Source: Gemmatimonas sp. (GTDB lineage Bacteria > Gemmatimonadota > Gemmatimonadetes > Gemmatimonadales > Gemmatimonadaceae). From it: DNA of 64,000 nucleotides. Position numbers and translations under genes: made by a program. Shown here one piece after another: positions 1-8,473 of the stretch; the stretch's first letter is position 1, and each line of letters begins with the position of its first letter. The stretch is from assembly GCA_021154325.1 (NCBI GenBank), contig JAJKIR010000118.1:1-64000 (forward strand), given 5' to 3'. A model generated the notes under the pieces. It did no database searches and was not told where the DNA came from. It saw nothing but the letters and a program-made list of their open reading frames with translations.

Positions 1-2
1 AC

Positions 3-263
3 GGCGAGGACCTCGACGAGATCGAGCTCACCCAGATCGACCAGCCAACGCTCATCGTCTGGGGCGAGCAGGATCACTTTCTCGCGCATCGCGGCCGTGA
101 CAGAGCCGCACCGGAACGCCTCGCGGAGGAAATACCCGGCTGCCGGATCGCGCGCCTGCCGAATGTCGGTCGTTTAGTCCCCGAGGAGTCCCCGGAAACG
201 CTCATCAATCTCGTCCTCGAGTTCGACGGCGCGAGTGCCGCGCGAGAAGTGCCGGGCTCGTGA
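3..263 (+). CDS. alpha/beta hydrolase, C-terminal part (5' end outside window)
   Basis: The frame is open from the window edge to TGA at 261-263, giving the last 86 residues. The segment LIVWGEQDHF matches the strand and loop that carry the catalytic acid of alpha/beta-fold hydrolases (TLIVWGxxD), and ARLPNVGRLVPEESPE matches the normal GHxxPxExPE segment that carries the catalytic histidine. The histidine position reads Arg (GRLVPEE instead of GHLVPEE). Either this copy is catalytically altered or a single-base change (CAT to CGT) is present. The substrate cannot be told from this tail. Confidence 0.72.
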   Translation, partial: GEDLDEIELTQIDQPTLIVWGEQDHFLAHRGRDRAAPERLAEEIPGCRIARLPNVGRLVPEESPETLINLVLEFDGASAAREVPGS

Positions 264-481
264 AACTCTGTCGTCGCGCTGGTTTATCACTCTGAGAACG
301 AATCCTCCGGAACGACTCGTGCACGTGTTCAACGTGTCATGATGTCCTCGAGATTTCACGCCTGACTCGTCCGACCCTTCGCCCGCGCCGATGATTCAAC
401 GAATCGTCTCGCGAGCGCGTCTGTAGGATGAGGGCAAGCTTTGTTAAGTTTCTCTCGCCATTTCACCCTCTAGACTCGTAC

Positions 482-754
482 ATGGCCAAACAGAAGAACC
501 GAAGCAGGACTCCGACAGCTGCCCCGACCGCGTTCGAGGAGGCCCGGGACGAGCTGTTTCAACACATCATGCGATGCGGCGTGGTCGATTCCGCCGCTGA
601 GCATCAGGTCGAGTGGTTCAGCGAGACCATGCAGTACATGACGGAACGCTTTCCCGAGCTCACCACCGATCAGCTCGGCGAGCTCCGCAAGCTGGGTGAG
701 CGCTTCGCTCAGCCGCCCAAGAAGCACGACGCCGCCGACGTCTCCGCGGCCTGA
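482..754 (+). CDS. small hypothetical protein, 90 aa
   Basis: An acidic/amphipathic small soluble protein with no signal peptide or membrane segment. The N-terminus is basic (MAKQKNRSR), the middle is mostly helical (EEARDELFQHIMRCGVV) and the C-terminus is Lys/Asp rich. An earlier ATG at 428 in the same frame would add 18 residues, but the internal ATG at 482 fits the start of a compact domain better. The gene ends just before a strong intrinsic terminator. I do not recognise the family. Confidence 0.6.
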   Translation: MAKQKNRSRTPTAAPTAFEEARDELFQHIMRCGVVDSAAEHQVEWFSETMQYMTERFPELTTDQLGELRKLGERFAQPPKKHDAADVSAA

Positions 755-767
755 CGACAGACGATGT

Positions 768-802
768 ACGCCTCCACCGCAGTTGCGGTGGAGGCGTTTT
801 TC
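768..802 (+). terminator. Rho-independent terminator after the 90-aa gene
   Basis: Perfect 14-bp inverted repeat (768-781 with 784-797) followed by a T run (TTTTTCGTT). It lies 14 bases past the stop of the preceding gene. The dispersed octamer GCCTAACG follows directly. Confidence 0.9.
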
Positions 803-809
803 GTTACGC

Positions 810-1340
810 CTAACGGCGGCCGCGCCGATAGGCGCGCGCCACGAGTCCGACCCGCACGCCGCCGCCGAGGCCAACCTGCAGCGCCGGCACGATCCCGCCC
901 ACGCGCGGTGCTTCCACGTCCGCCACGACGACCAGATACTCGCGCGTCCTCGCGCCCTCGGCAAAGAGTGCGCTCATCCCGCCGCCAATCGACAGCCCCC
1001 ACGACGATTCCGCGAATGGATCCAGCAGAAATCGCACGAGCGCGTCTCCCCGCCCACTGTGATGGTCCATTGCCGCGCGACGCGTGACGCCACCGGCTCC
1101 ATCGAGCTCGAGGCGCACGTAGGAGCCGAGCGGGAGGTTGACACCGAGGCCCACCTGCAGCGTCCCGTTTTTTGAGGAGCGCGGATCGATCACATCGGCG
1201 CGCAGCTCGAGCGGCGGAAGCGCTCTCCGCGCGGCTTGTTGCGCGTGCACGCGCGGCGCGAGCGCGAGCAGTGCGAACGCGGCAGCGAATCTCTCGCGAC
1301 CAATGCGAGCATGCGCGAAGCGCGAGAGCGGCCAGTGCAT
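810..1340 (-). CDS. secreted/outer-membrane hypothetical protein, 176 aa
   Basis: The N-terminus holds a signal peptide (hydrophobic FAAAFALLALAP ending near VHAQQA). The rest is rich in alternating hydrophobic/glycine strands (LQVGLGVNLPLGSYVRLEL, GLSIGGGMSALF), typical of a small outer-membrane beta-barrel, and it ends in a basic tail. The stop codon TAG lies inside the dispersed octamer CGTTAGGC. A longer overlapping Arg-rich reading frame (to 1386) is a shadow. The exact start is uncertain and the function unknown. Confidence 0.6.
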   Translation of the reverse strand: MHWPLSRFAHARIGRERFAAAFALLALAPRVHAQQAARRALPPLELRADVIDPRSSKNGTLQVGLGVNLPLGSYVRLELDGAGGVTRRAAMDHHSGRGDALVRFLLDPFAESSWGLSIGGGMSALFAEGARTREYLVVVADVEAPRVGGIVPALQVGLGGGVRVGLVARAYRRGRR

Positions 1341-1363
1341 GGAGCACGAAAGCTAGTGGCGCA

Positions 1364-1395
1364 ACCCGCGTCCCGCGTCCCGCCACCCGCGTCCC
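1364..1395. repeat. heptameric tandem repeat array in intergenic gap
   Basis: Four 7-bp units in a row, ACCCGCG, TCCCGCG, TCCCGCC, ACCCGCG, then TCCC. They lie in the divergent gap between the outer-membrane protein gene and the AdoMetDC-like gene. The array shares its 7-bp period with arrays elsewhere in the window. Confidence 0.7.
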
Positions 1396-1445
1396 ACTGC
1401 TTGCTACTCCATCGCACCCGGTCTAGCTTGGCGAGCAGCGACACG

Positions 1446-1823
1446 GTGATTCGTCCCTCCTTCGTCGGTGCTCTGACGCGCTTGTCTCGCCAGTATCAGC
1501 ACCTCACCGCTGACTTTCTCGGCGTACCGGCGAACCAGCTGGCCGACCGCGCCCTCATCAGCGGCTTGCTCGTCGCCGCCGCGAGCGCCGCGGGAATCAA
1601 CGCCGGCGGCATACCAACGATGCGTGACCGACGCGCCGGCGGCCTCACCGCGGTGCTCTTGCACGACGATTGCCACATTACCGTGCATGCCGTTCCCGAA
1701 CGCGAGCTCCTGCTCGTCGACGTGCTCGCGCCGCGTACCATCGACGCGTCCCGCGCCGTCGACGTCTTCGCGCGCCGCCTCACCGCGCGCAACGTCCATC
1801 GCGACGCCCGCGACCGCGCCTAA
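1446..1823 (+). CDS. divergent S-adenosylmethionine decarboxylase-like protein (SpeH/SpeD family), 125 aa
   Basis: Length and layout match bacterial class 1B AdoMetDC proenzymes (about 120-130 aa). The segment DDCHITVHAVPE lines up with the family signature ESHLTIHTWPE, where the Ser is the autocleavage site and becomes the pyruvoyl cofactor. Here that Ser is Cys. The downstream FTCG motif with the catalytic Cys reads VDVLAPRT, so that Cys is missing too. The family assignment is by motif only. The protein may be a non-decarboxylating or re-purposed relative. The start is taken as GTG 1446. Its TAA stop is inside the GCCTAACG octamer, and the membrane protein gene begins 18 bases later. Confidence 0.6.
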   Translation: MIRPSFVGALTRLSRQYQHLTADFLGVPANQLADRALISGLLVAAASAAGINAGGIPTMRDRRAGGLTAVLLHDDCHITVHAVPERELLLVDVLAPRTIDASRAVDVFARRLTARNVHRDARDRA

Positions 1824-1841
1824 CGACTCGAGATCGATCGT

Positions 1842-3377
1842 GTGCTGACGAGCGTCTGGCTCCCCCCCGCGCACCTCGCGCTCTGCCTCGTCATCGTCGT
1901 CTGGGACATCGTCCTTGCCGGGCGCATAGCGCGCGTGCCACAGGCGCCGCGCGGATTCGCCGCCTTGTCCGGACTCGCGGGCCTGCTCGTGCTGCCCGCG
2001 CTCGTCGTCGCGCTTGCCTCCACGACAGTCATCACCGGACGCGCCATCCTCTACGTCGATTGGATCTGGCCAGCGGTGCTCGTCATCTTCGCTGCGCAGG
2101 CCGTCTACGCGCTCGCCCGCCGCGTCGTCAACCCCGCATGGGGAATTCCCATCGCCATCTACGACGTCGTGATCGCCGGGGCGGGCGTCGTGCGGTATAT
2201 GGCGTCTCGTGGACTCGAGCCGGCGCAGCCGTTCCTGCTTCTGCTCACCGCCCAGACGGCGGCGCTGTCGCTTGCCACGACGCAGGCGGCAATCGCGAAT
2301 CCGCTCTACCTCAACGTGCCGATGATCGCGCCCGCCTTTCCCGCGTTGCGCGCCGTCACCGCAAGCTTTCGTGCTCTCCTCTCGGCCGTCGCGTTAGGCT
2401 GGTCCGTCGGTATCGCGTTCCAGCTGCCCGTCGCCATCAAGGCGGTTCGCAGCTACCGCGCGCACGCCTCGGATCGGCTCACCGAACGTCCCGAGGGCGA
2501 TTTCGCGATCGGCGTCAAGCTCTTTCCCGACGTCGGCAGCCCACCGCCACCACCGGCGGTCGCGGGAGACCTTGCTCTCGCCGACACTCTCACGGCGGAC
2601 GTCGTTGGCATCGTCGTCGTCCCCGACGTCACGAACGCTGTGCTCGACTCACTTGCGCGCGCCCTCGATCAGCTTCAGCGCGACAGCACGATTCTCATCG
2701 TCACCCTCGGCTATCGCGGCAAGCTCCTGCCGGAGCTGCGCCACGTCCCGCTCGACACGCGCGCCCGCCTCGCCGCCATTCGGCGCATCGTTAGGCGGCT
2801 GCATCCCGACATCCTCCTGCCGGCAGAGGATCCTTATGGGGTTGGCGAGCGGCTCGTCGGCCGGCTGCAGCTGCCGGCATGGGAGGAGTACTTCACGGAC
2901 GCCGCCCAGGCCGCGAAATCGGTCGATCGCCGAATCCGGATCGGCCTCGCCGCATCCGCGTTCGACTCCCGCGACAGCGCGCTCTACGCCTGGGCCGCGG
3001 GCCCCGCGTCACCGATAGACATCCTCGGCTTCTCGTTCTTTCCTGACCGACGAGGCGCGGAGGCGCTCGACGCATACACCCGCACCGCCGATCGGTGGAT
3101 GGCCGTCGTACCGCCCGCGAAGCAACACTGGGTCTTCGCCGCCGGCGGCTACCCGCTCGCCCATGGTGAAGCGAGCCAGGCACAGGCGATCTGGGACATC
3201 CTGGCCTGGGCCACCGCGCATCCGGCGATCAAGGGAATGCTCGTCTACGAGGCCGGCGACTATGGCCAGGCGCGCGGTCTCCGCTCCCCCAGCGGCCGCC
3301 TCCGCGAGGCGACGATCTACGTGATGGGCGCCATGCGCGCTCTCCGCGAAGCCACCATCACCACGCCGACGCCGTAG
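1842..3377 (+). CDS. polytopic membrane protein with C-terminal glycosidase-like domain, 511 aa
   Basis: The N-terminal ~200 residues hold about six to seven hydrophobic segments (for example LALCLVIVVWDIVLAG, LVLPALVVALASTTVI, LLLLTAQTAALSLATTQ). The C-terminal ~290 residues are soluble and look like a TIM-barrel sugar-hydrolase fold: alternating strands such as DVVGIVVVPDV, STILIVTLGYRGKL and IDILGFSFFPD, and a late GMLVYEAGDYG. This resembles glycosidase-like extracytoplasmic domains, but I cannot name catalytic residues with confidence. The start is GTG 1842. It probably shares a transcript with the AdoMetDC-like gene. Confidence 0.7.
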   Translation: MLTSVWLPPAHLALCLVIVVWDIVLAGRIARVPQAPRGFAALSGLAGLLVLPALVVALASTTVITGRAILYVDWIWPAVLVIFAAQAVYALARRVVNPAWGIPIAIYDVVIAGAGVVRYMASRGLEPAQPFLLLLTAQTAALSLATTQAAIANPLYLNVPMIAPAFPALRAVTASFRALLSAVALGWSVGIAFQLPVAIKAVRSYRAHASDRLTERPEGDFAIGVKLFPDVGSPPPPPAVAGDLALADTLTADVVGIVVVPDVTNAVLDSLARALDQLQRDSTILIVTLGYRGKLLPELRHVPLDTRARLAAIRRIVRRLHPDILLPAEDPYGVGERLVGRLQLPAWEEYFTDAAQAAKSVDRRIRIGLAASAFDSRDSALYAWAAGPASPIDILGFSFFPDRRGAEALDAYTRTADRWMAVVPPAKQHWVFAAGGYPLAHGEASQAQAIWDILAWATAHPAIKGMLVYEAGDYGQARGLRSPSGRLREATIYVMGAMRALREATITTPTP

Positions 3378-3395
3378 GCGCGCGGGGCACGTCCG

Positions 3396-6038
3396 CTAAA
3401 CAGCGCGCCCCACTCCGCGGACGACTCCCTCCACGCGCCGACTCGGATCGAAATAGCGCTGCGCCAGCCGCTGCATGCGCTCCGCCGTCACCCCCCGCAC
3501 GCTCCGCTCGAATGTTTCGAGATCGCTCAACTGCCCGAAGAGCCACGCGTCGATGACGTCCCCCAGCACCGCGCTCCCGCTCTGCTGCTGGATCGCGTGT
3601 ACTCCAATGGCGTACGTCTGCGCCCGCTCGAGCTCTTCGGCCGTCACCGGCTCGGTGCGCAGCCGTTCGAATTCCGCCAGCAAGCCGTTCCGCGCCGCCT
3701 CCTCCTTATCCGGCGACGTCGCGATGTACGCGCCGAATGTGCCGGCCGCGCGCCGCGTCGAGCTGAACGCCGTCACCGTGTAGCATAACGACTGCTTGTC
3801 GCGCAACTCGTCGAAGAAGCGCCCACCCAGACCGCTCGCCACGCTCGCGATCATCGACGCGGCGAAGCGATCCGGGTCCGTGCGGGTCGGTCCGGGAAAG
3901 AGCAGCCCCATTGCTGTCTGCGCCTTGTCTCGGCGCTCCGCGCTCGTCACGGCACTCGCCGGCCATTCCGGTGTCGTCAGACGCGACGGCTCGGCGCGAC
4001 CCAGCTCGGCGAACTCCCGCGCCGCGATCGCCGCGAGTGCGTCCGGGTCGCCGTCGGCCACGATCACCACTACGGGACTGGCCTCGGGACCGAGCAGCTG
4101 CTCGCGGTGCCACACCGCGACGTGCGTGTGCTCGATTGCGCGCAGCGATTCTTCCGTTCCCGTTGCCGGTACGCCATACGGGTGCCCTCGAAACGCCGCC
4201 TGCGTCGCCAGTCGCATCGGATAGCGAAACATGTCGTCCCGTGACGCGATGACGTCGGCGATCGCGACCGCGCGTTCCGTCTCCAGTGCTTCGGGTTCGA
4301 ACGTCGGGTGCTGCGCGACGTCCGCGAGCAGCGCCATCGCTGCGCTCACGTAGCTTGTCGGCACCGAGATGGTCCACCCGAAGCTGTCCGATCCGACCGA
4401 TCCCCCGACGCTCCCCCCGAGCATCTCCGCCTCCTCCGCAATCTGGAGCGCCGTGCGCGTCGTTGTCCCCTTCTGCGCGCTCCGCACCATCAACGTCGTG
4501 AGTCCGGCGCTCGCCTCCGTCTCCGCCGTCGCGCCCCCGAGCGCGAACACTCCGACGTGGACGAGCGGTGCACCAGCCTTCAGCCTGACGAGAATCGGCA
4601 GACCCGACGCCACCCGATACACGATCACTCCAGCCTGCTCGCGCTCGCGCCGCACTATCGGCTCGTTAGGCGACGCTGACGGCGGCCGGTACGGCGCGCT
4701 CGGCGGCAAAGCGTCGGCGCGGCGGCCTTCGAGTAGCGCCAGCATCGCGCCCCCGTCCGCGGCCACGGGAGCGCTCTCGTTGGGCCGGTAGACGATGATT
4801 CCCGCCTGTTCCGGGGCGAGGTACCGATTCGCGATCTCGAGCAGCTGCTCACTCGTTGCCGTCAGGAGCCGCTCGATGTACCAGTCGCCCAGCTTCCAGT
4901 CGCCGAGTGCCTCCCACTCCGCGAGGTGGTTGGCCTGACCTTCCATGTCCTCGAATCGCCTCACCCACCGCGACTCGTACAGCCGCTTCGCGCGCGTCAG
5001 CTCGTATTCGCCGACTCCTTCCTCGCGAACCCGTCGCAGCTGATCCCACGTCGCGATCGCCGCATCCTGCGTCGTCGAGGGCTGCGTCTCGGCGTGCACC
5101 ACGAAGACCCCCAACTCCGTCGGGGTGTAATCGTACGCGCTCACCGCGGCGGCGAGCTTGCGCTCCCGCACCGCACGATAGAGTCGTGACGCGCGGCCGG
5201 CGCCCAGCACCATTGCGAGGAGATCGAGCGCGGGCGTGTCGACGTGCAGCGTGCCCGGCGTGCGCCATCCCATCGTGAGCTGCGTCTGTCCGATGTCGCC
5301 GGCGAGCTCGCGGTATCGGAAACCGCCCGTTCCTTCCTCTGTCGGCCCGGGTGATCGCGTCGGTGTTCCGCCCGGCAACCCACCATACAATCGCTCCACT
5401 TCCTGCATCGCGGCGTCAGGGTCCACGGCGCCGACGATCGAGAGGACGGTATTCCCGGGATGATAGAAGTTGCGATAGAAGCGCAGCATCGCATCACGCG
5501 TCAGTGCCCGCAAACCCGGCTCGCGCCCGATACGCCAGCGACGAATGCGATGCTTGTCGTGCAGCAGCTCGTACAGAGTTTCTGTCGCAACGGCGGCCGG
5601 ATTGTCCGCCTTCCGCTTCGCTTCCTGAATGATGACCTCGAGCTCTCGCGCCAGCTCCTCGGAATCGATCAGCGAGTTGGCGTACGCGTCCGCCTGCACC
5701 TCGAGTCCCTGGCGGAAACCAGTGGACGGAAGAACCGTGTAGTAGCTCGTGTGATCGTAGATCGTCGCGGCGTTGAGGTAGCCGCCAACGGCTTTCGTCT
5801 GTTTGGCGATCTCTCCGACACCACGGGTCGGCGTCCCCTTGAAGTACATGTGCTCGAGGACGTGAGCGATGCCGACGACGTCGTCGGTCTCGTCGAAGTA
5901 GCCCGCGCTCACGTACGTCACGATGGCGACGACGGGCGCGGAGAAGTCGGGCTTGATCAGAACCTTGAGTCCGTTCGGCAGCACGGTGCGGTTCACGGTC
6001 GCCGAATCAATGCCGAATAGCGGGGTGGTGGTGGTCAT
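3396..6038 (-). CDS. M16 family zinc peptidase, fused two-domain (pitrilysin/insulinase type), 880 aa
   Basis: Residues 1-430 form the active M16 half. The inverted zinc motif HxxEH is at His59-Glu62-His63 (GIAHVLEHMYFKGT), and the distal Glu lies in the downstream helix RELEVIIQEAKRKADNP. Residues from about 470 to the end repeat the fold without the zinc motif (ASAGLTTLMVRSAQKGT at the equivalent place), as is normal for the partner half. No signal peptide is evident at the chosen ATG, so location is uncertain. Such proteins degrade peptides; the substrate is unknown. Confidence 0.93.
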   Translation of the reverse strand: MTTTTPLFGIDSATVNRTVLPNGLKVLIKPDFSAPVVAIVTYVSAGYFDETDDVVGIAHVLEHMYFKGTPTRGVGEIAKQTKAVGGYLNAATIYDHTSYYTVLPSTGFRQGLEVQADAYANSLIDSEELARELEVIIQEAKRKADNPAAVATETLYELLHDKHRIRRWRIGREPGLRALTRDAMLRFYRNFYHPGNTVLSIVGAVDPDAAMQEVERLYGGLPGGTPTRSPGPTEEGTGGFRYRELAGDIGQTQLTMGWRTPGTLHVDTPALDLLAMVLGAGRASRLYRAVRERKLAAAVSAYDYTPTELGVFVVHAETQPSTTQDAAIATWDQLRRVREEGVGEYELTRAKRLYESRWVRRFEDMEGQANHLAEWEALGDWKLGDWYIERLLTATSEQLLEIANRYLAPEQAGIIVYRPNESAPVAADGGAMLALLEGRRADALPPSAPYRPPSASPNEPIVRREREQAGVIVYRVASGLPILVRLKAGAPLVHVGVFALGGATAETEASAGLTTLMVRSAQKGTTTRTALQIAEEAEMLGGSVGGSVGSDSFGWTISVPTSYVSAAMALLADVAQHPTFEPEALETERAVAIADVIASRDDMFRYPMRLATQAAFRGHPYGVPATGTEESLRAIEHTHVAVWHREQLLGPEASPVVVIVADGDPDALAAIAAREFAELGRAEPSRLTTPEWPASAVTSAERRDKAQTAMGLLFPGPTRTDPDRFAASMIASVASGLGGRFFDELRDKQSLCYTVTAFSSTRRAAGTFGAYIATSPDKEEAARNGLLAEFERLRTEPVTAEELERAQTYAIGVHAIQQQSGSAVLGDVIDAWLFGQLSDLETFERSVRGVTAERMQRLAQRYFDPSRRVEGVVRGVGRAV

Positions 6039-6098
6039 GCAAACAAGCTAATCACGCGCCCCACACCGCTCGATGACCAGCTCCGCCTCGCGGACTCG

Positions 6099-7148
6099 TT
6101 AGGGTCGCGGCGCTCCAGTGCCCGGCATCGCCGCGCCCGGTGTCAACGGCTGTCCGGGCAATGGCATCCCGGCGGGTCCCATCGCGCACCGGCTCCAGTC
6201 GCCCTGCCCCGCTCGATTGTACCAGACCTGCGCCTCGGTCGGTCGGCCTAGTCGAGTCAGCGTGCAGCCGAGATAGCCCATCGCCATGCGATCGTTCGTA
6301 TCCGCCTGCACCGCGCGCACGAGGAATCGTCGCGACAGATCATAGTTTCCGGCGCTGAGCAGATAGAGCCCGAGCTCGCGAAGCGCGACCGCGTTGTCCG
6401 GTCCCAGTTTTACCGCGGTCTGCGCCTCCTGGCCCGCGATGGTCATGTTGCCCACCTCGCGCGCCATCCGCGACAGGTAGACGTGCGGCATAGGATCGTT
6501 CGGATCATCGCGCGACGCCTTGGTGAACTCGCCAACCGCTGCCTCGCGCTGCCCCCGCCGATAGTCGTCGATGCCGCGCTGTAACGCATCGTCTCGCCTG
6601 CTGAACCAGCCCTGAGAATAGGCGGCGAAGCCGAGACCCACGATGACCAGCACCACGACCGCCGCCAGCAGGCCTTTCACCCACGGCTCGAGTCCATCTC
6701 GCGGTGGCGGCACGGGCTCGGGGGCGCCGAGCGGAGAGCTCCGCATTCCTTCGGTATTCAGCCTGATCGGCGCCGGCGCAACCGCGCCGACCTGGTCGGA
6801 CATCAACCCCGTTTCGAACTTGAGAAATGCGTCGCGCGCGGCGTTGATGTCCGCCGGCGTCGGCTCGTAGTCAGTGGCCTGCGCGCGCTCGTTTGCCGCG
6901 TGGAACTCGGCGAGTGCGTTCGCCTGCTCGAACGAGAGCAGCTGCCGTTGGCGCGCCTCGCGAATGAGTGGCTGCCCAGCCAGCGTCGTGCCACCCACGA
7001 GCGAACGGAGCGCGGTTTCCACCGCGCTCCAACTTTCCATCAGGTCTGCCGCGAGCTCCTCGAAATGCCGGGACTGGTCCAGCCGCGCGATCGCCGGCCG
7101 GGCACGATCGAGCGCGGACAGCGCGCTCCGGCGCGCGATCTCGTTCAC
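6099..7148 (-). CDS. membrane-anchored TPR protein, 349 aa
   Basis: About 150 soluble N-terminal residues are followed by a Pro-rich stretch (APEPVPPPRDGLEP), one strong membrane helix (GLLAAVVVLVIVGLGFAAYSQ), then at least three TPR-like helical repeats (AVGEFTKASRDDPNDPMPHVYL, ALRELGLYLLSAGNYDLSRR, MGYLGCTLTRLGRPTEAQVWY) and a Pro/Gly tail. The start is GTG 7148, which overlaps the TGA of the upstream TPR gene by four bases, so the two are translationally coupled. The TAA stop lies in the dispersed CGTTAGG motif. Confidence 0.8.
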   Translation of the reverse strand: MNEIARRSALSALDRARPAIARLDQSRHFEELAADLMESWSAVETALRSLVGGTTLAGQPLIREARQRQLLSFEQANALAEFHAANERAQATDYEPTPADINAARDAFLKFETGLMSDQVGAVAPAPIRLNTEGMRSSPLGAPEPVPPPRDGLEPWVKGLLAAVVVLVIVGLGFAAYSQGWFSRRDDALQRGIDDYRRGQREAAVGEFTKASRDDPNDPMPHVYLSRMAREVGNMTIAGQEAQTAVKLGPDNAVALRELGLYLLSAGNYDLSRRFLVRAVQADTNDRMAMGYLGCTLTRLGRPTEAQVWYNRAGQGDWSRCAMGPAGMPLPGQPLTPGAAMPGTGAPRP

Positions 7149-8290
7149 CGTACGATTCTGAGCAATCCTGCGTCCGCGCTGCCCTTGATGAAGCTCTCCG
7201 CGTCATGTGTCGGAATCTGCACGCCCGTCTCGCGGAAGCCGCGCCGCGCCGCGCGACGCATGAAGTCTTCCATCGTGTGCGTGGGATCGCCTACCGTGTC
7301 TCGCATTCGCATCACGATCTCTTCCCACGAACCGACGAACTTCGTTCCATCGCGCGCGACGATCTGATGGGCGGCTCCCGAGTCCTCCTTCTGTTCGGCC
7401 AGGCCGCTGAGCAACGTGCCGAAAAGCTCGAGCTGGCCGCGCGCGATCTGCGCCTCGCGCGTCGCCTCGTCCACCACGTGCCGCGGATCAAGCTCCATCA
7501 AGAGCTCGTCGACGTCGTCGAGATCGCCCGCGAGCTCGTTGAGACGATCGTCCCACGGCTTCAGCTCGGGATCCTGCTCAGTCACCTTGTACAAGGTTCG
7601 CTTCAGCTCGATCAGGCGCCAGATTCCGAGCTCGTCCCAGTGGTCTTCGGGGGTCGTCTGCTCGAGATGATAGAGCGCCGCCTCGTACTCGCCGCGATCG
7701 TAGAGGATGTTCGCGAGGTAGATGCGCGCTTCAGCATGATCGTTGTCCAGCTGGAGCGAGCGTCGTAGCGAGACGATCGCGCCGTCGTCGTCACCCAGGC
7801 GGTGCTGCGTGTACCCTACGCACGACACCGCTTCCGCCGACTCCGGTGCCTGCTGCACCGCCTGCTCGAAAAATTCCTTCGCCTGATCGAAGAAGTCCGC
7901 ACGCTCCCGAATCGAGCCCTCGCGGAACAGCGCGCGGCCGATCTGGAGCATGAGATCGATGTCGTCGCCGTAGCCCAGCTCGAGCGTGCGATTGAAGCAC
8001 CGAAGCGCCGCGTCGTCCTGACCCAGCTTCAAAACCGACTCACCGAGCCCCGCCAGACCATCCTCGTGCTCGGGCTCGAGGACCAACGCATCCTCGAAGC
8101 TCCGTCGAGCCCAGGCGAACTCTTCACGGGCCAACTGGGCGTACCCCACTCCTATGTGCAGCTCTACCGCATTGGGATAGAGTGCGAGTCCCTCTCGGAG
8201 CACACGGAGCGCCTCATCATACTGGCCTTCATTGTAAAGCTGATGGGCGCGCTCGTCGTACTCTTCCGAACTCAGGAACGGAGTGGGCAT
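7145..8290 (-). CDS. TPR-repeat protein, about 381 aa
   Basis: At least six consecutive TPR units fill residues 10-220 (YDERAHQLYNEGQYDEALRVL, AWARRSFEDALVLEPEHEDG, AALRCFNRTLELGYGDD, AKEFFEQAVQQAPESAEAV, AIVSLRRSLQLDNDHAEA, YEAALYHLEQ). The C-terminal part is acidic and helical with a short basic end. There is no signal peptide, so it is probably a cytoplasmic scaffold or adaptor. ATG 8290 is chosen because GGAGG lies about ten bases upstream; an in-frame TTG at 8299 is too close to it. It is first in a two-gene operon with the membrane TPR protein. Confidence 0.85.
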   Translation of the reverse strand: MPTPFLSSEEYDERAHQLYNEGQYDEALRVLREGLALYPNAVELHIGVGYAQLAREEFAWARRSFEDALVLEPEHEDGLAGLGESVLKLGQDDAALRCFNRTLELGYGDDIDLMLQIGRALFREGSIRERADFFDQAKEFFEQAVQQAPESAEAVSCVGYTQHRLGDDDGAIVSLRRSLQLDNDHAEARIYLANILYDRGEYEAALYHLEQTTPEDHWDELGIWRLIELKRTLYKVTEQDPELKPWDDRLNELAGDLDDVDELLMELDPRHVVDEATREAQIARGQLELFGTLLSGLAEQKEDSGAAHQIVARDGTKFVGSWEEIVMRMRDTVGDPTHTMEDFMRRAARRGFRETGVQIPTHDAESFIKGSADAGLLRIVR

Positions 8291-8329
8291 CGTGAGCAAG
8301 CCTCCAGCTCAGAGGGGTGTTACTTGCCT

Positions 8330-8358
8330 ATAGTACCCGACGCTTCTGCGAAGTTCAA
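8330..8358 (-). promoter_or_regulatory. sigma-70-type promoter for the TPR operon
   Basis: Read on the minus strand, TTGAAC (8353-8358) and TACTAT (8330-8335) are separated by exactly 17 bases. The -10 element lies about 40 bases upstream of the ATG at 8290, leaving a short leader with the GGAGG ribosome site. Confidence 0.6.
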
Positions 8359-8473
8359 TGGCATTTCATGGTGCCAGAGACGCGCTCGGGACGACGTCCA
8401 TGAGGCGCGCAAAATCGACATCGTCGCGCTCATTTCGGTCGCGATTTTTCGTCCTCTACGAGAGTTCAAGAAC

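Noticed and set aside
709-1386. 225-aa Arg/Ala-rich minus-strand ORF
   Set aside because: Composition is that of a shadow frame. The overlapping 176-aa frame has a signal peptide and barrel-like strands.
3396-4700. Loss of the zinc motif in the second half of the M16 peptidase
   Set aside because: Normal for fused M16 proteins, in which the partner half is inactive.
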